Shown here one piece after another: positions 25,362-33,634 of a stretch of 64,000 nt of DNA. The notes under the pieces are model-generated. The model had not been told where the DNA came from and made no database searches. It saw only the letters and a list, made by a program, of their open reading frames with translations. Each line of letters starts with the position of its first letter. Position 1 is the first letter of the stretch. The stretch is from Herbiconiux ginsengi (GTDB lineage Bacteria; Actinomycetota; Actinomycetes; Actinomycetales; Microbacteriaceae): the NCBI RefSeq assembly GCF_900107435.1, contig NZ_FNPZ01000001.1, forward strand, positions 468,960 to 532,959. The letters are read 5' to 3'. The position numbers and the translations under genes were made by a program.

Positions 25362-26636
25362 ATGGCCGACGAGGGCGATCGTCTCTCCGAGGATGACGCG
25401 CGCATCCTCGCACTCGAATCCGCCGTGCTGACCGGCCACACGCTGAAGCTCATGATCCTCGCGCCGGGGACGCCGCTCGACCTCGAGGCGCTTCGTCGCT
25501 CCGTCTCGGCGCGGCTCGCAGACCGGCCCCGCGCGACCCAGCGCGTCGAGATCGATGCCGACGGGGAGGCCCACTGGGTTCCCGCCACCGACTTCGACAT
25601 CGCGCAGCACGTGCGGCGCCGTGCGGGCACGGAATGCGCCACCCGTGACGACCTGCGCCGCATGTCGGAGCACCTCGACCGCTCGCGCCCGCTCTGGACG
25701 CTCGACCTGATCGGACCGCTCGCCGACGGCACCGAAGCGATCGCCGCGCGCCTGCACCACGCGATGGTCGACGGGATCGCTGGACTGCGCTTTCTCGAAG
25801 GCATCCTCCTCGACCCGCACGACGCGCCGCTGCACCCGGTGGGCACCCGCGCATCAACGGCCGAAGCGGCCCGGCGCGAGGAATGGCGACGGATGCCGGG
25901 CGTCGTCGCGCGCGAGCTCGTCCATCCGGGATCGCGGTCCCCCTTCGACAAGCCGATCACCATCGCGCGGGAGGTCGCCTTCACCGCGGCGCCGCTCGAC
26001 GGCCTCAAGTCGATCGGCGCCTCCCGGGCGGCCCACGCCACGGTCAACGACGTGCTGCTCGCCATCGTCTCCGGCGGGTTGAGCACCTGGCTCGACGAGC
26101 ATCACCCCGGTGTCGACATCCGCGCCCGGGTGCCGGTGAGCCTCCACCATCGCGACGAGGACCCCACGGCTCCCGGCAACCGCGACTCCTTCATCGACGT
26201 CGACCTCTTCCTCAGTGAATCGGATCCGCTGCGCCGACTCGACCGCATCAGCGCCCGCACCCGCACCGAGAAGCAGCGCGACGACGCCGCACTCCTCTAC
26301 GACCTGTTCCACGCACTCGGCCGGCTTGGCCGAGCGGGCGAACTCGCCCAGCGGATGGCCGGCAGCGCCCGGGAATTCAGCGTCGCGATCTCCAACGTGC
26401 CCGGCCCCCGTGACGCGGTCTCCGTGGCCGGGCGTCGTGTCGAGCAGCTCTTCTCGTCATCCGAGCCGGCGGCGCACCACGCCCTTCGCGTCGCCGCGAT
26501 CTCGAACGCCGGCAAGGTCGGGATCGGCTTCTGCACCGACCCCACAGCCCTGCCCCGTGTGCACGCCCTGGCCGACGCGGTCGCCGCCTCCTACCGCGAC
26601 CTGGCCCAAGCCGCCGCCTCCGCCGGCGGGACATGA
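25362..26636 (+). CDS. Wax ester synthase/diacylglycerol acyltransferase (WS/DGAT)
   Basis: A 424-aa bifunctional acyltransferase that makes triacylglycerol or wax ester from acyl-CoA. The catalytic HHxxxDG is present in ARLHHAMVDGIAGLRFLE; other family blocks are LSEDDARILALES at the N-terminus, TVNDVLLAIVSGGLSTWL and FSVAISNVPGPRDAV. The length is near the family norm (about 450). It converges with the 26743-27840 gene. Confidence 0.92.
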   Translation: MADEGDRLSEDDARILALESAVLTGHTLKLMILAPGTPLDLEALRRSVSARLADRPRATQRVEIDADGEAHWVPATDFDIAQHVRRRAGTECATRDDLRRMSEHLDRSRPLWTLDLIGPLADGTEAIAARLHHAMVDGIAGLRFLEGILLDPHDAPLHPVGTRASTAEAARREEWRRMPGVVARELVHPGSRSPFDKPITIAREVAFTAAPLDGLKSIGASRAAHATVNDVLLAIVSGGLSTWLDEHHPGVDIRARVPVSLHHRDEDPTAPGNRDSFIDVDLFLSESDPLRRLDRISARTRTEKQRDDAALLYDLFHALGRLGRAGELAQRMAGSAREFSVAISNVPGPRDAVSVAGRRVEQLFSSSEPAAHHALRVAAISNAGKVGIGFCTDPTALPRVHALADAVAASYRDLAQAAASAGGT

Positions 26637-26655
26637 CGCCCCTGCGCTCGCTGAA

Positions 26656-26704
26656 TCGCACACTTTGGCGGCTTCGGCGTCCGAGATAGCGCCACAACGT
26701 GCGG
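26656..26704. terminator. Imperfect hairpin between convergent genes
   Basis: Left arm CGCACACTTTGGCG and right arm CGCCACAACGTGCG pair at 11 of 14 positions across a short loop. It lies between the convergent WS/DGAT gene and the repeat-protein gene, so it may terminate transcription in both directions. There is no U-tract. Confidence 0.35.
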
Positions 26705-26742
26705 CTCAGCGGAGTTTCGGATGGAGGGGCCGCGGATCGGCG

Positions 26743-27840
26743 TCAGCGACGGAAGAGATCGCCGAGGCCCGGGACCTGGTCGCCGAGGCCCGAGATGGTC
26801 TCGCCCGCACCGGCCGCCAACTCATCGACCCCACCGGCGAGTCCATCCATGCCACCGGCAAGACCGTCCACGCCACCCCCAGTGAGGCCCTCGACGCCAC
26901 CAGCGAGACCCTCGACACCACCGACGCCATCGGTGAGTGCCTCGAGGTCGATGGCCCCGGCGAGCGCGTCGAAGTCGACGCCCAGGTTCGTGGCCTGCTC
27001 GAGCAGCGGACCCGCCACCGAGCTCACGACCGCGCCGCCCGCGACCGCCGCGAGCATCCCGCCAGCGGCGAGCCCGGCCCCCGCGACGGCACCTCCCGCC
27101 AGCGCACCGCCCGCGGCTCCGCGCATCCCGGGCCGTACCCCCGGCGCCCGGCGGCCAACGGATGCAGCGGATGCAGCGGATGCACGCGGTGCGCCTCCCA
27201 CCCGGGCAAGCAGCCCCCGCAGAAGCCCGGGCCGGGCCATCTCGGTGCGCGTCGCCGCGCGAGCCAGGTCGTCGGGCTGCGACGAGCGAGGCTGCTCGTG
27301 CCCCGGGAGTTCGGCGCGCATCCGCTCGTCGATCTGAGCGCGCTGCGCAGGTGTGAGCCGCTCGAACGCTTCGCGGTGCACCTGCTCGATCTGGTGCGGG
27401 TCGGCGGTCTGCAGCAGGTAGTCATAGCGGGCGATCGCCGCACGATCCCCGGGGTCGGCTGCCGCGGCCGCCGCACCAGCGCCGACTTCGGAGGTGGAAG
27501 CGACCGGTGCCGAGGACGTCGCAGCGGGCGACGCAGAAGGCGAAGTCTGCGCCCCGGACGTCCCAGCGAGCGACGCGGAAGGCGGAGTCCGCGCCGAGGA
27601 CATCGCGGCGGTGGACGTAGAGGGCACAGGCCGCGCCGGTGACGTCCCAGCGGCCGCAGGCGATGTCCCGGCGGGCGCGGGCGGCGACGCCGACGCCGCC
27701 CCATCACCCGTCAGCGCCTCGGCCGCGTTGCGCACGACGGAGCGCCAGTCGCTCCCCCCGCCCCGCGCATCCGGAGTCGACGATCCGGTCTTGTCGAGGG
27801 CCTTCTGGGCGAGGCCGAGCAGTCGAGAGAGGTCAACCAT
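26743..27840 (-). CDS. Low-complexity repeat protein coupled to TerC gene
   Basis: A 365-aa protein of unknown function. The N-terminus (VDLSRLLGLAQKALDKTG) is followed by an Ala/Ser/Thr/Pro-rich stretch of about 100 residues with TSPA-like repeats. A conserved-looking core follows (ARYDYLLQTADPHQIEQVHREAFERLTPAQRAQIDERMR), then a Gly/Ala hydrophobic segment and a C-terminal run of degenerate GLAGGV/DGLAGGM repeats. The core resembles a region found in actinobacterial proteins often loosely named cation-transporting ATPase. It overlaps the TerC gene by 8 bp. Confidence 0.75.
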   Translation of the reverse strand: MVDLSRLLGLAQKALDKTGSSTPDARGGGSDWRSVVRNAAEALTGDGAASASPPAPAGTSPAAAGTSPARPVPSTSTAAMSSARTPPSASLAGTSGAQTSPSASPAATSSAPVASTSEVGAGAAAAAADPGDRAAIARYDYLLQTADPHQIEQVHREAFERLTPAQRAQIDERMRAELPGHEQPRSSQPDDLARAATRTEMARPGLLRGLLARVGGAPRASAASAASVGRRAPGVRPGMRGAAGGALAGGAVAGAGLAAGGMLAAVAGGAVVSSVAGPLLEQATNLGVDFDALAGAIDLEALTDGVGGVEGLAGGVEGLTGGGVDGLAGGMDGLAGGVDELAAGAGETISGLGDQVPGLGDLFRR

Positions 27841-28846
27841 GGTGTGCCTTTCGTTCTTCTTCGAGTTCGGGGGTCGAGGGATGAGGCCGGCGCCGGGTCG
27901 CCAGGAGGCTCGCCACGGTGGCGACGGAGATGGTGGCGCCGATGAACAGGAGGGAGAACCAGATCGGGATCTCGGGAATCCATGAGACGTGCTCTCCGCC
28001 GTTGACGAACGGCAGCTCGTTGACGTGCAGGGCGTGGAAGACGAGCTTCACCCCGATGAACGCGAGGATGACGGCGAGCCCCTGTGCGAGGTACACCAGC
28101 CGCTCGAGCAGCCCGCCGACGAGGAAGAACAGCTGCCGCAGCCCCATCAGCGCGAACGCGTTGGCGGTGAACACGATGTAGGCCTCGCTGGTGAGCCCGT
28201 AGATCGCGGGGATCGAATCGACCGCGAAGACCAGGTCGATGAATCCGATCGCGATGATGGTGAGGAGCATCGGCGTCACGAAGCGCTTGCCGCTCTGCAC
28301 GACCGTGAGCTTGTCGCCGTGGTACTCGTCGGTCACCGGAAGGTGACGCCGCACGAAGCGCATGAACCGCCCGTCGGCGGGGTTCGAGTCGTGCGACCCG
28401 AACGCCTGGCGGTAGGCCAGAAAGAGCAGCAGGGCGCCGAAGAGGTAGAAGATCCAGGAGAAGTTCTCGATCAGGGTCGACCCGGCCGCGATGAAGCCGC
28501 CGCGCAGGATGAGCGCGATGACGATGCCGATCATCAGCACCTTCTGCTGGAAGGCCTTCGGCACCGCGAAGGCGCCCATCACCAGCAGGAAGACGAACAG
28601 GTTGTCGATCGACAGCGCCTTCTCGGTGAGGTAGCCGGCGAAGTACTCGCCGCCGTACGTCCAGCCCGAGAAAACGCCGATCCCGACACCGAACAGCACG
28701 GCGAGCCCGATGTAGAAGGCCGACCAGCGCGCCGACTCGGCGATGGTGGGTTCGTGCGGCTTCCGCACGTGGGCGAAGAACTCGTAGACGAAGAACAGGA
28801 TCGTGACGGCGATCGTGACGATCCAGACCAGGGGTGTGACCTGCAC
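27833..28846 (-). CDS. TerC-family membrane protein (probable Mn2+ exporter)
   Basis: A 337-aa polytopic protein. Family marks are EPTIAESARWSAFYIGLAVLFG, GYLTEKALSIDNLFVFLLVMGAF, LIFA-type FIDLVFAVDSIPAIYGLT (the paired acidic motif) and NAFALMGLRQLFFLVGGLL. TerC/Alx proteins export manganese in characterised bacteria. GTG 28846 is chosen because TTGGAG lies just upstream. A yybP-ykoY Mn2+ riboswitch precedes it, which strongly supports a manganese role. Confidence 0.92.
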   Translation of the reverse strand: MQVTPLVWIVTIAVTILFFVYEFFAHVRKPHEPTIAESARWSAFYIGLAVLFGVGIGVFSGWTYGGEYFAGYLTEKALSIDNLFVFLLVMGAFAVPKAFQQKVLMIGIVIALILRGGFIAAGSTLIENFSWIFYLFGALLLFLAYRQAFGSHDSNPADGRFMRFVRRHLPVTDEYHGDKLTVVQSGKRFVTPMLLTIIAIGFIDLVFAVDSIPAIYGLTSEAYIVFTANAFALMGLRQLFFLVGGLLERLVYLAQGLAVILAFIGVKLVFHALHVNELPFVNGGEHVSWIPEIPIWFSLLFIGATISVATVASLLATRRRPHPSTPELEEERKAHHG

Positions 28847-28880
28847 GGGAGACTCCAAGGGGTAGGCGTTGACGATGACG

Positions 28881-28980
28881 CCAAGGTCTCCTCCGTTCCG
28901 CCTGAGCGGAACCGGTGGCCCGAGATGCGAGTGCATCCGTATTGACGAGCCGACCGCAGTCGGGAGTACTCCCCTTGTTG
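28881..28980 (-). ncRNA. yybP-ykoY manganese riboswitch upstream of TerC
   Basis: Reading the minus strand, the aptamer has the conserved 5' element CAAGGGGAGTA, then CTCGTCAATACGG, then GGGCCACCGG and an extended hairpin GGTTCCGCTCAGGCGGAAC, ending in GGAGGAGACCTTGG. P1 pairs CAAGG (28973-28977) with CCTTG (28882-28886). These are the invariant parts of the Mn2+-sensing yybP-ykoY class, which is known to sit upstream of TerC/MntP-type exporters. The start codon of TerC is about 35 nt downstream, so translational control is likely. Confidence 0.88.
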
Positions 28981-29087
28981 CCTCCAACGCTAGCGCAGCC
29001 CGCCCCGGCACCGGCGAACCTGCGACCGGATTCAGACGTTCTCTTCAGGGTCGAGCGCTCGAGCAGCCCACGCCTAGGCTTGCAGGC

Positions 29088-29843
29088 ATGGCCACAGTCA
29101 TCCTCGTGCGACACGGACGCACGGCCGCGAACGTCGAGGGCGTGCTCGCCGGGCGGGCTCCGGGCGTCGACCTCGACGCCGTGGGGCGCGAGCAGGCCGC
29201 ACGCACGGCCGAGCGCCTCGCCGTTGTGCCCCTGGTCGGCGTGGTCTCGAGCCCTCTCGAGCGCTGCCGTCAGACCGCTGGATTCATCCTCGACCGGCAG
29301 AGCGGCGAATCGGATGCGCCGCTCGACATCGACGACGCCCTCACCGAGTGCGACTACGGCGACTGGCAGGGCCGCACGCTGCGCGACCTCGCGCAGGAGA
29401 AGCTCTGGTCGGTTGTGCAGACGCACCCCTCGGCCGCTGTCTTCCCGGGAGGTGAATCGCTCGCGGCGATGCAGGCCCGCGCGGTCGCCGCGATCCGTCG
29501 CCACGACGCCGCGGTCGAGGCCGAGTACGGCCCGGGCGCCGTCTGGGTGGCGGTGAGCCACGGCGACGTCATCAAGTCGATCCTGGCCGACGCCCTCGGC
29601 ATGCACCTCGACTTGTTCCAGCGCATCAGCGTGGGCCCGGCATCCGTCTCCATCGTGCGCTACAGACCGAACCGGCCCGACGTGGTCTCGACGAACACCG
29701 ACTCCGGCGACCTCTCGTGGCTCCGCACCGCGGTCCCAGCCGAGGATGCGCCGGTCGGCGGCGGCGCCGGCCCGGGCGGCGCAGGCCCGGCTGACACGGC
29801 GGATGCCGCCCCCACTCCGCCGCCCGCCCTTCGGCGCTCCTAA
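29088..29843 (+). CDS. Histidine-phosphatase-superfamily protein (MSMEG_4193-type phosphomutase)
   Basis: A 251-aa enzyme with the phospho-His RHG motif at the N-terminus (ILVRHGRTAANVEG), Arg in SSPLERCRQT, ALTECDYGDWQGRTL and the second catalytic His in VWVAVSHGDVIKS. It heads the conserved actinobacterial trio with the DUF3090 and SCO1664 genes. A Gly/Ala/Pro-rich C-terminal tail of about 35 residues follows the domain. The substrate is unknown. Confidence 0.9.
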   Translation: MATVILVRHGRTAANVEGVLAGRAPGVDLDAVGREQAARTAERLAVVPLVGVVSSPLERCRQTAGFILDRQSGESDAPLDIDDALTECDYGDWQGRTLRDLAQEKLWSVVQTHPSAAVFPGGESLAAMQARAVAAIRRHDAAVEAEYGPGAVWVAVSHGDVIKSILADALGMHLDLFQRISVGPASVSIVRYRPNRPDVVSTNTDSGDLSWLRTAVPAEDAPVGGGAGPGGAGPADTADAAPTPPPALRRS

Positions 29844-29852
29844 AATATCCCC

Positions 29853-30410
29853 ATGCCCACAATCGCTCACGAGTTCGACTGGCCCGATCGCGTGGTCATC
29901 GGCACGGTCGGCAACCCCGGATCCCGCACCTTCTATCTGCAGGTGCGCGACGGTCGCCGCGTCGTCAGCGCCGCGCTCGAGAAGGAGCAGTCGGCCCTGT
30001 TGGCCGAGAAGATCGACGAGATCCTCGACGAGCTGATGGTGAACGAGGGCAACCCGTTCAGCGTGCCGGCCACGACGCCGGTCGAACTGGTCGACAACGA
30101 CCCGCTCGACCAGCCGGTCGACGAGCAGTTCCGCACCGGCGCGATGGGCCTCGGCTGGGATCCGTCGACCGCCCAGGTGGTGCTCGAGGCCTATCCGCTG
30201 ATCGTCGTCGACGCCGACGAGGTCGACGCCCTCGACGAAGACGACCTCGAGCCCGAAGAAGTGCTGCTGGTGCGGATGCCGGTGGGCACCGCCCGCGCGT
30301 TCGCCAAGCGCACCCGCGAGATCGTGGGCGCCGGCCGTCCCCTCTGCCCGCTCTGCGGCACCCCGATCGATCCCGAAGGCCACGTCTGCCCCGAACCCGA
30401 CGACCGGTGA
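29853..30410 (+). CDS. DUF3090 family zinc-ribbon protein
   Basis: A 185-aa conserved actinobacterial protein. The beginning (PTIAHEFDWPDRVVIGTVGNPGSRTFYLQVRDG) is diagnostic of DUF3090, and the C-terminus holds a small zinc ribbon (CPLCGTPIDPEGHVC). Function is unknown. It lies 9 bp after the phosphomutase gene and overlaps the SCO1664-type gene by 4 bp. Confidence 0.92.
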   Translation: MPTIAHEFDWPDRVVIGTVGNPGSRTFYLQVRDGRRVVSAALEKEQSALLAEKIDEILDELMVNEGNPFSVPATTPVELVDNDPLDQPVDEQFRTGAMGLGWDPSTAQVVLEAYPLIVVDADEVDALDEDDLEPEEVLLVRMPVGTARAFAKRTREIVGAGRPLCPLCGTPIDPEGHVCPEPDDR

Positions 30411-31177
30411 TGACGGAGGCCGAACGGATCGACGGCGAGCTCGAACTCACCGGGCGCATCACGACGGCCTCGAACGCCACCTTCCTCGGCCGCATCGGCG
30501 ACACCGAGGTCGTCTACAAGCCGATCGCCGGCGAGGCACCGCTCTGGGACTTCCCCGACGGCAACCTCGCCCACCGCGAGGCCGCGGCCTACCTGGTCTC
30601 GGAGTCGTTCGGGTGGAACGTGGTGCCCCGCACCTGGCTCCGCGACGGCCCGTTCGGCCGGGGCATGGTGCAGCTCTGGCAAGACGTCGATCCGGAGCAG
30701 GACGCGGTCGACCTGGTCGCCTCCGACGCCGTGCCCGAAGAGGGTTGGCGCGAGGTCTTCGACGGCCGCGACGAGAACGACCGGCCGGTGACGCTCATCC
30801 ACGAGGACTCGGTGGCGCTGCGACGGATGGCCGTGTTCGACGTGGTGGTGAACAACGCCGACCGCAAGGGCGGGCACGTGCTGCCGATGCCCGACGGCCA
30901 CCGCTACGGCGTCGACCACGGACTGACCTTCCACGTCGACCACAAGCTGCGCACCGTGCTCTGGGGCTGGCTGGGCGACGACCTCACCCTCGACGAGCTG
31001 GCCGCGATCCAGCGGGTGCGTGCCGATCTCGGCGGCGATCTCGGCGCATCCCTCTCGCCCCTGCTGAGCGATTTCGAGATCGGCGCCTTCGCCGCGCGCC
31101 TGGACCGTCTCCGTGCTCGCGCCGTCTTCCCCGCGCCGAGCGGCGACATGCCGGCGGTGCCGTACCCCCTGTTCTGA
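30407..31177 (+). CDS. SCO1664-family protein (phosphatidylinositol kinase-like fold)
   Basis: A 256-aa protein of a family restricted to actinobacteria. Blocks seen: ASNATFLGRIGDTEVVYKPIAGEAPLWDFPDGNLAHREAAAYLVS (an ATP-binding lobe-like start), FDVVVNNADRKGGHVL and YGVDHGLTFH, which resemble the catalytic and metal loops of PI3K-like kinases. In many genomes the trio lies beside mshC; here it is followed by an AT-richer insertion instead. Activity is not demonstrated. Confidence 0.9.
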   Translation: MMTEAERIDGELELTGRITTASNATFLGRIGDTEVVYKPIAGEAPLWDFPDGNLAHREAAAYLVSESFGWNVVPRTWLRDGPFGRGMVQLWQDVDPEQDAVDLVASDAVPEEGWREVFDGRDENDRPVTLIHEDSVALRRMAVFDVVVNNADRKGGHVLPMPDGHRYGVDHGLTFHVDHKLRTVLWGWLGDDLTLDELAAIQRVRADLGGDLGASLSPLLSDFEIGAFAARLDRLRARAVFPAPSGDMPAVPYPLF

Positions 31178-31515
31178 GCGCCTTTGACAGCAAGAAGCAG
31201 CTAGAAATTCGATACCCGTAACTGTCAGCCACCGCCTGCCACCCCACCAATCCCGATGCAGCGGATGGGCGTGGGCTGCCCGGAGGCCGATCGGCCTGGT
31301 GTTAGTTCCCGCAGGTCTTGAACTGGCACGTCCATCACTTCCGCCAAATACTCCATACTTCGCATCAAGAGCCTTCCCGGAAAGCGGCAATATCCCAAGT
31401 CAACCGTAGGGAATGAGGGTGAACGGAGCTCACGAACTGGCGCCGAGAATATCCGTCCACTGATAGGCGGGTGAAGGTCTGGCCGCCCGAGCTTCGTGAT
31501 TTGCGCGGACGGTGC
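31178..31515. other. Non-coding AT-richer stretch
   Basis: 338 bp without a supported gene. Base composition falls visibly below that of the flanking genes, marking the left edge of the segment that extends to about 33630. The only structure noticed is a short inverted repeat TGACAG/CTGTCA just after the SCO1664-type gene. Confidence 0.6.
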
Positions 31516-32172
31516 TTAACTATCCCGAAGCGCGGCTAACATCGCCATCGTGCGATCGAGTTCGCCCGGCGCCATCGGTCGCGCGCCAAACGGATATGAG
31601 CCCAGAAGAGGCAACGTCAGATTCGCTGTCCCCCACGGCGCGGGAACCACAAGAACCAATGCGATGTGTTTGTCAGTGACGATCCTCACCGCCGACGCAT
31701 GAACTCCAATCACCTCTGACCAGCGCCAGGACAGGATCACTTCAGGGTTCATCCTCCCCTTCCACAGCGCGATACCTTGGGAGCCGACCGAGATGCTGAT
31801 CCCGTAGGGGAGCGCTCCCGCAGACGGAAACCCACTCTGTAAGACATGCCGAAGTTCCTCGGTGCTGAAAGCAGAAAGAACCATGGTCCAGTCAGGGTCC
31901 GCGAGAATGCGAGCGTTCCGGGTCGTCCACCCGCCGACAACGCTGATGATCGCGAAAACGAGAATGATGGTTGGCACTACGGATAACGCAAGCACGCCAA
32001 TGACTCCCCAGGCGAACCCAGGGTCGCCGGTAAGTTGCACAGATCGTTGGAACTGCAGTACCAGGAGACCGACACCGACGACCGGAACCGCGATGACCCC
32101 GATCCAGAAGCCGAGCGCACCGTGTGTGGATTTCGTATTGACGGAGGTATGTGAGTTCTGCCTACGGCGCAA
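31516..32172 (-). CDS. Two-helix membrane protein with C-terminal PH-like domain, unknown function
   Basis: A protein of about 218 aa. Two N-terminal membrane helices (GFWIGVIAVPVVGVGLLVLQF; VLALSVVPTIILVFAIISVV) are followed by a soluble domain with SVGSQGIALWKG and ILSWRWSEVIGVHAS. That order of a strand-rich segment then a Trp-Ser helix resembles bacterial PH-like domains. TTG 32172 is proposed because GGGAGGG lies 7 bases upstream; the alternative ATG at 32190 overlaps that ribosome site. The layout matches the 32706-33311 gene. Codon use is less GC-biased than in neighbouring genes. Confidence 0.65.
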   Translation of the reverse strand: MRRRQNSHTSVNTKSTHGALGFWIGVIAVPVVGVGLLVLQFQRSVQLTGDPGFAWGVIGVLALSVVPTIILVFAIISVVGGWTTRNARILADPDWTMVLSAFSTEELRHVLQSGFPSAGALPYGISISVGSQGIALWKGRMNPEVILSWRWSEVIGVHASAVRIVTDKHIALVLVVPAPWGTANLTLPLLGSYPFGARPMAPGELDRTMAMLAALRDS

Positions 32173-32578
32173 AAGCCAACCCTCCCGCATAAATCTGCCA
32201 ACCGTTTGCGGTCATCTCACCTGAGAATTCCTGTTCAAAATCGGGCAGGCTCAAGGCGGACGCTGCGCCGAACCCCCAGATCGACCGTTCCAATCCCTTC
32301 TTTCCGGCGATTCCGATCCCACCAAAGGCCATGCCAGCTAGTCCAACCCGGCAGCTAACTGTTTGCATGCCCAATCCGCAGTCGAGCAGAGTCGACGCCG
32401 CACCCATTAGCGAGGACACACCCAATAGCGGCCCACCGGCGGGTGTTTCCGCTCCCCGATGGTGGTCTTCGATTCTTCGCCCAGGATAGATGATTCCCCG
32501 AGAATACGGGCGGAGAGCAGGCTCGCAAACCCTGCGCGCCTGCCACCCTATTTGCCACCCCGTCGCCGCGACTATGCA
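32162..32578 (-). pseudogene. Possible 3' fragment of a secreted or toxin-like gene
   Basis: An open frame without a convincing start: from the stop at 32579 it has only TTG (32425) and later GTG/ATG. It encodes TLLDCGLGMQTVSCRVGLAG, then IGIAGKKGLERSIWGFGAAS, then DFEQEFSGEMTANGWQIYAG. The small Gly/Ala-rich helices look like the tail of a larger protein. It lies between two related membrane-protein genes and may be what remains of a partner, for example a polymorphic toxin C-terminus. Weak evidence. Confidence 0.3.
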
Positions 32579-32705
32579 TTAGGTGGGAGTCGCCATCAGG
32601 ATCTCCCATCCATCTGACGGCTCGCCAGAGGTGCCAACGATGACGTGTATCGTCCATGATCTGGTGACGAAACAGTCGATATCGACCACGCCAAGGGTGC
32701 CACTT

Positions 32706-33311
32706 TCACCTCGATACCCGCTTCACGTCAAGTACCTCCGAGATCGTCTCCGTCACCCTGTCCGCCTCCACCGGCCTGATGTTTCGTAGAGGAATCGGCG
32801 GCGCGACGAGAAATCGCAACACCCCGCCACCATCAGCGATCTCGATTGTCACGACAGGTGCCGCCGGTACGTTCCGAAACGGCTCCAACGCCCAACCAAC
32901 CGCTCGAACCCGTTCGGCGGGCACAAAGACGATCTGCCTTGGAGTCTTACCGCCGATCCAGATTCCCACCCCACGCTTTTCAACCGAAACCACCGAGTAA
33001 GACCCCACCCGATCGCCGACTTGATTGGACTCCGTCTTCCAACGTTCCATGATGTCGTCGACGGACGCGTCTGTGTTGACGCTCAGAAGAACGGCGGGAG
33101 TTGGCAGTTCAGGCATAGACCTCAACGTCATCCTTGAGGGGAGGGTGAGTGCGATCAGTGCGATGCCGGCGATGAGGATGATCCCGAGGACAACCCCGAG
33201 GCCCACGAAGAGTTCAGCGGGGACCGGGCGATTGATGTAACGAACCACGATCACGCCGACCAGACCAGTCAGCGCGACCAGGATCGGGACGGTGCGCTTC
33301 CAATTAGACAC
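32706..33311 (-). CDS. Two-helix membrane protein with C-terminal PH-like domain, paralogous layout
   Basis: A 201-aa protein. Two membrane helices (TVPILVALTGLVGVIVVRYI; LFVGLGVVLGIILIAGIALIAL) precede a soluble domain with SVVSVEKRGVGIWIGGKTPRQIVFVPAERVRAVGW, matching the order seen in the 31516-32172 protein (strand, GxxIW/LW, strand, W/V-E-V helix). The start is GTG 33311 with GAGGGT upstream. Function is unknown; a pair of related small membrane proteins beside a gene fragment suggests immunity proteins, but this is inference. Confidence 0.68.
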   Translation of the reverse strand: MSNWKRTVPILVALTGLVGVIVVRYINRPVPAELFVGLGVVLGIILIAGIALIALTLPSRMTLRSMPELPTPAVLLSVNTDASVDDIMERWKTESNQVGDRVGSYSVVSVEKRGVGIWIGGKTPRQIVFVPAERVRAVGWALEPFRNVPAAPVVTIEIADGGGVLRFLVAPPIPLRNIRPVEADRVTETISEVLDVKRVSR

Positions 33312-33634
33312 TGCTCACACCCTCAGCAACTCGAGGGGAACGAACACTCGTGTACTCCGTATTGTGTGCGAGGTCGGTCTCGCTCCCCCGGCACTCCCCC
33401 GAGCGCCGGGGCCGGATATACCCGAATAGTTGTGTTTCATCAAATTGTCCCCAAGACGGAAATATCGAGATCGCCTAATCACACACTGTGAGTACCCAAC
33501 TCGTCCCGAAGAATTGAGGTCCACGCTTGGGCCGGCGTAATTCGCTACAGCAATTCATTCAATATGATTATATCTCATATGCTTCAAGAGACTGTGTCTA
33601 GGTGTGCCGACCCGGAGTCCGCGGTGGGGACGCG
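33312..33634. other. AT-rich intergenic stretch
   Basis: 323 bp with no supported gene; the AT-richest part of the window (for example the A/T tracts around 33550-33590). It marks the right edge of the compositionally deviant segment, directly downstream of the VWA gene. No repeat or attachment-like duplication was recognised by eye. Confidence 0.6.

Noticed and set aside
27711-30383. A minus-strand frame of about 890 codons across the TerC, phosphomutase and DUF3090 region
   Set aside because: It runs antisense or out of frame to four well-supported genes and has only low-complexity Arg-rich sequence.
32355-32657. 100-codon minus-strand frame with several His/Trp residues
   Set aside because: It overlaps another frame of better protein-like character and shows no start signal.
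33315-33524. 69-codon minus-strand frame in the AT-rich stretch
   Set aside because: No ribosome site, no hydrophobic or domain pattern, and composition like non-coding sequence.
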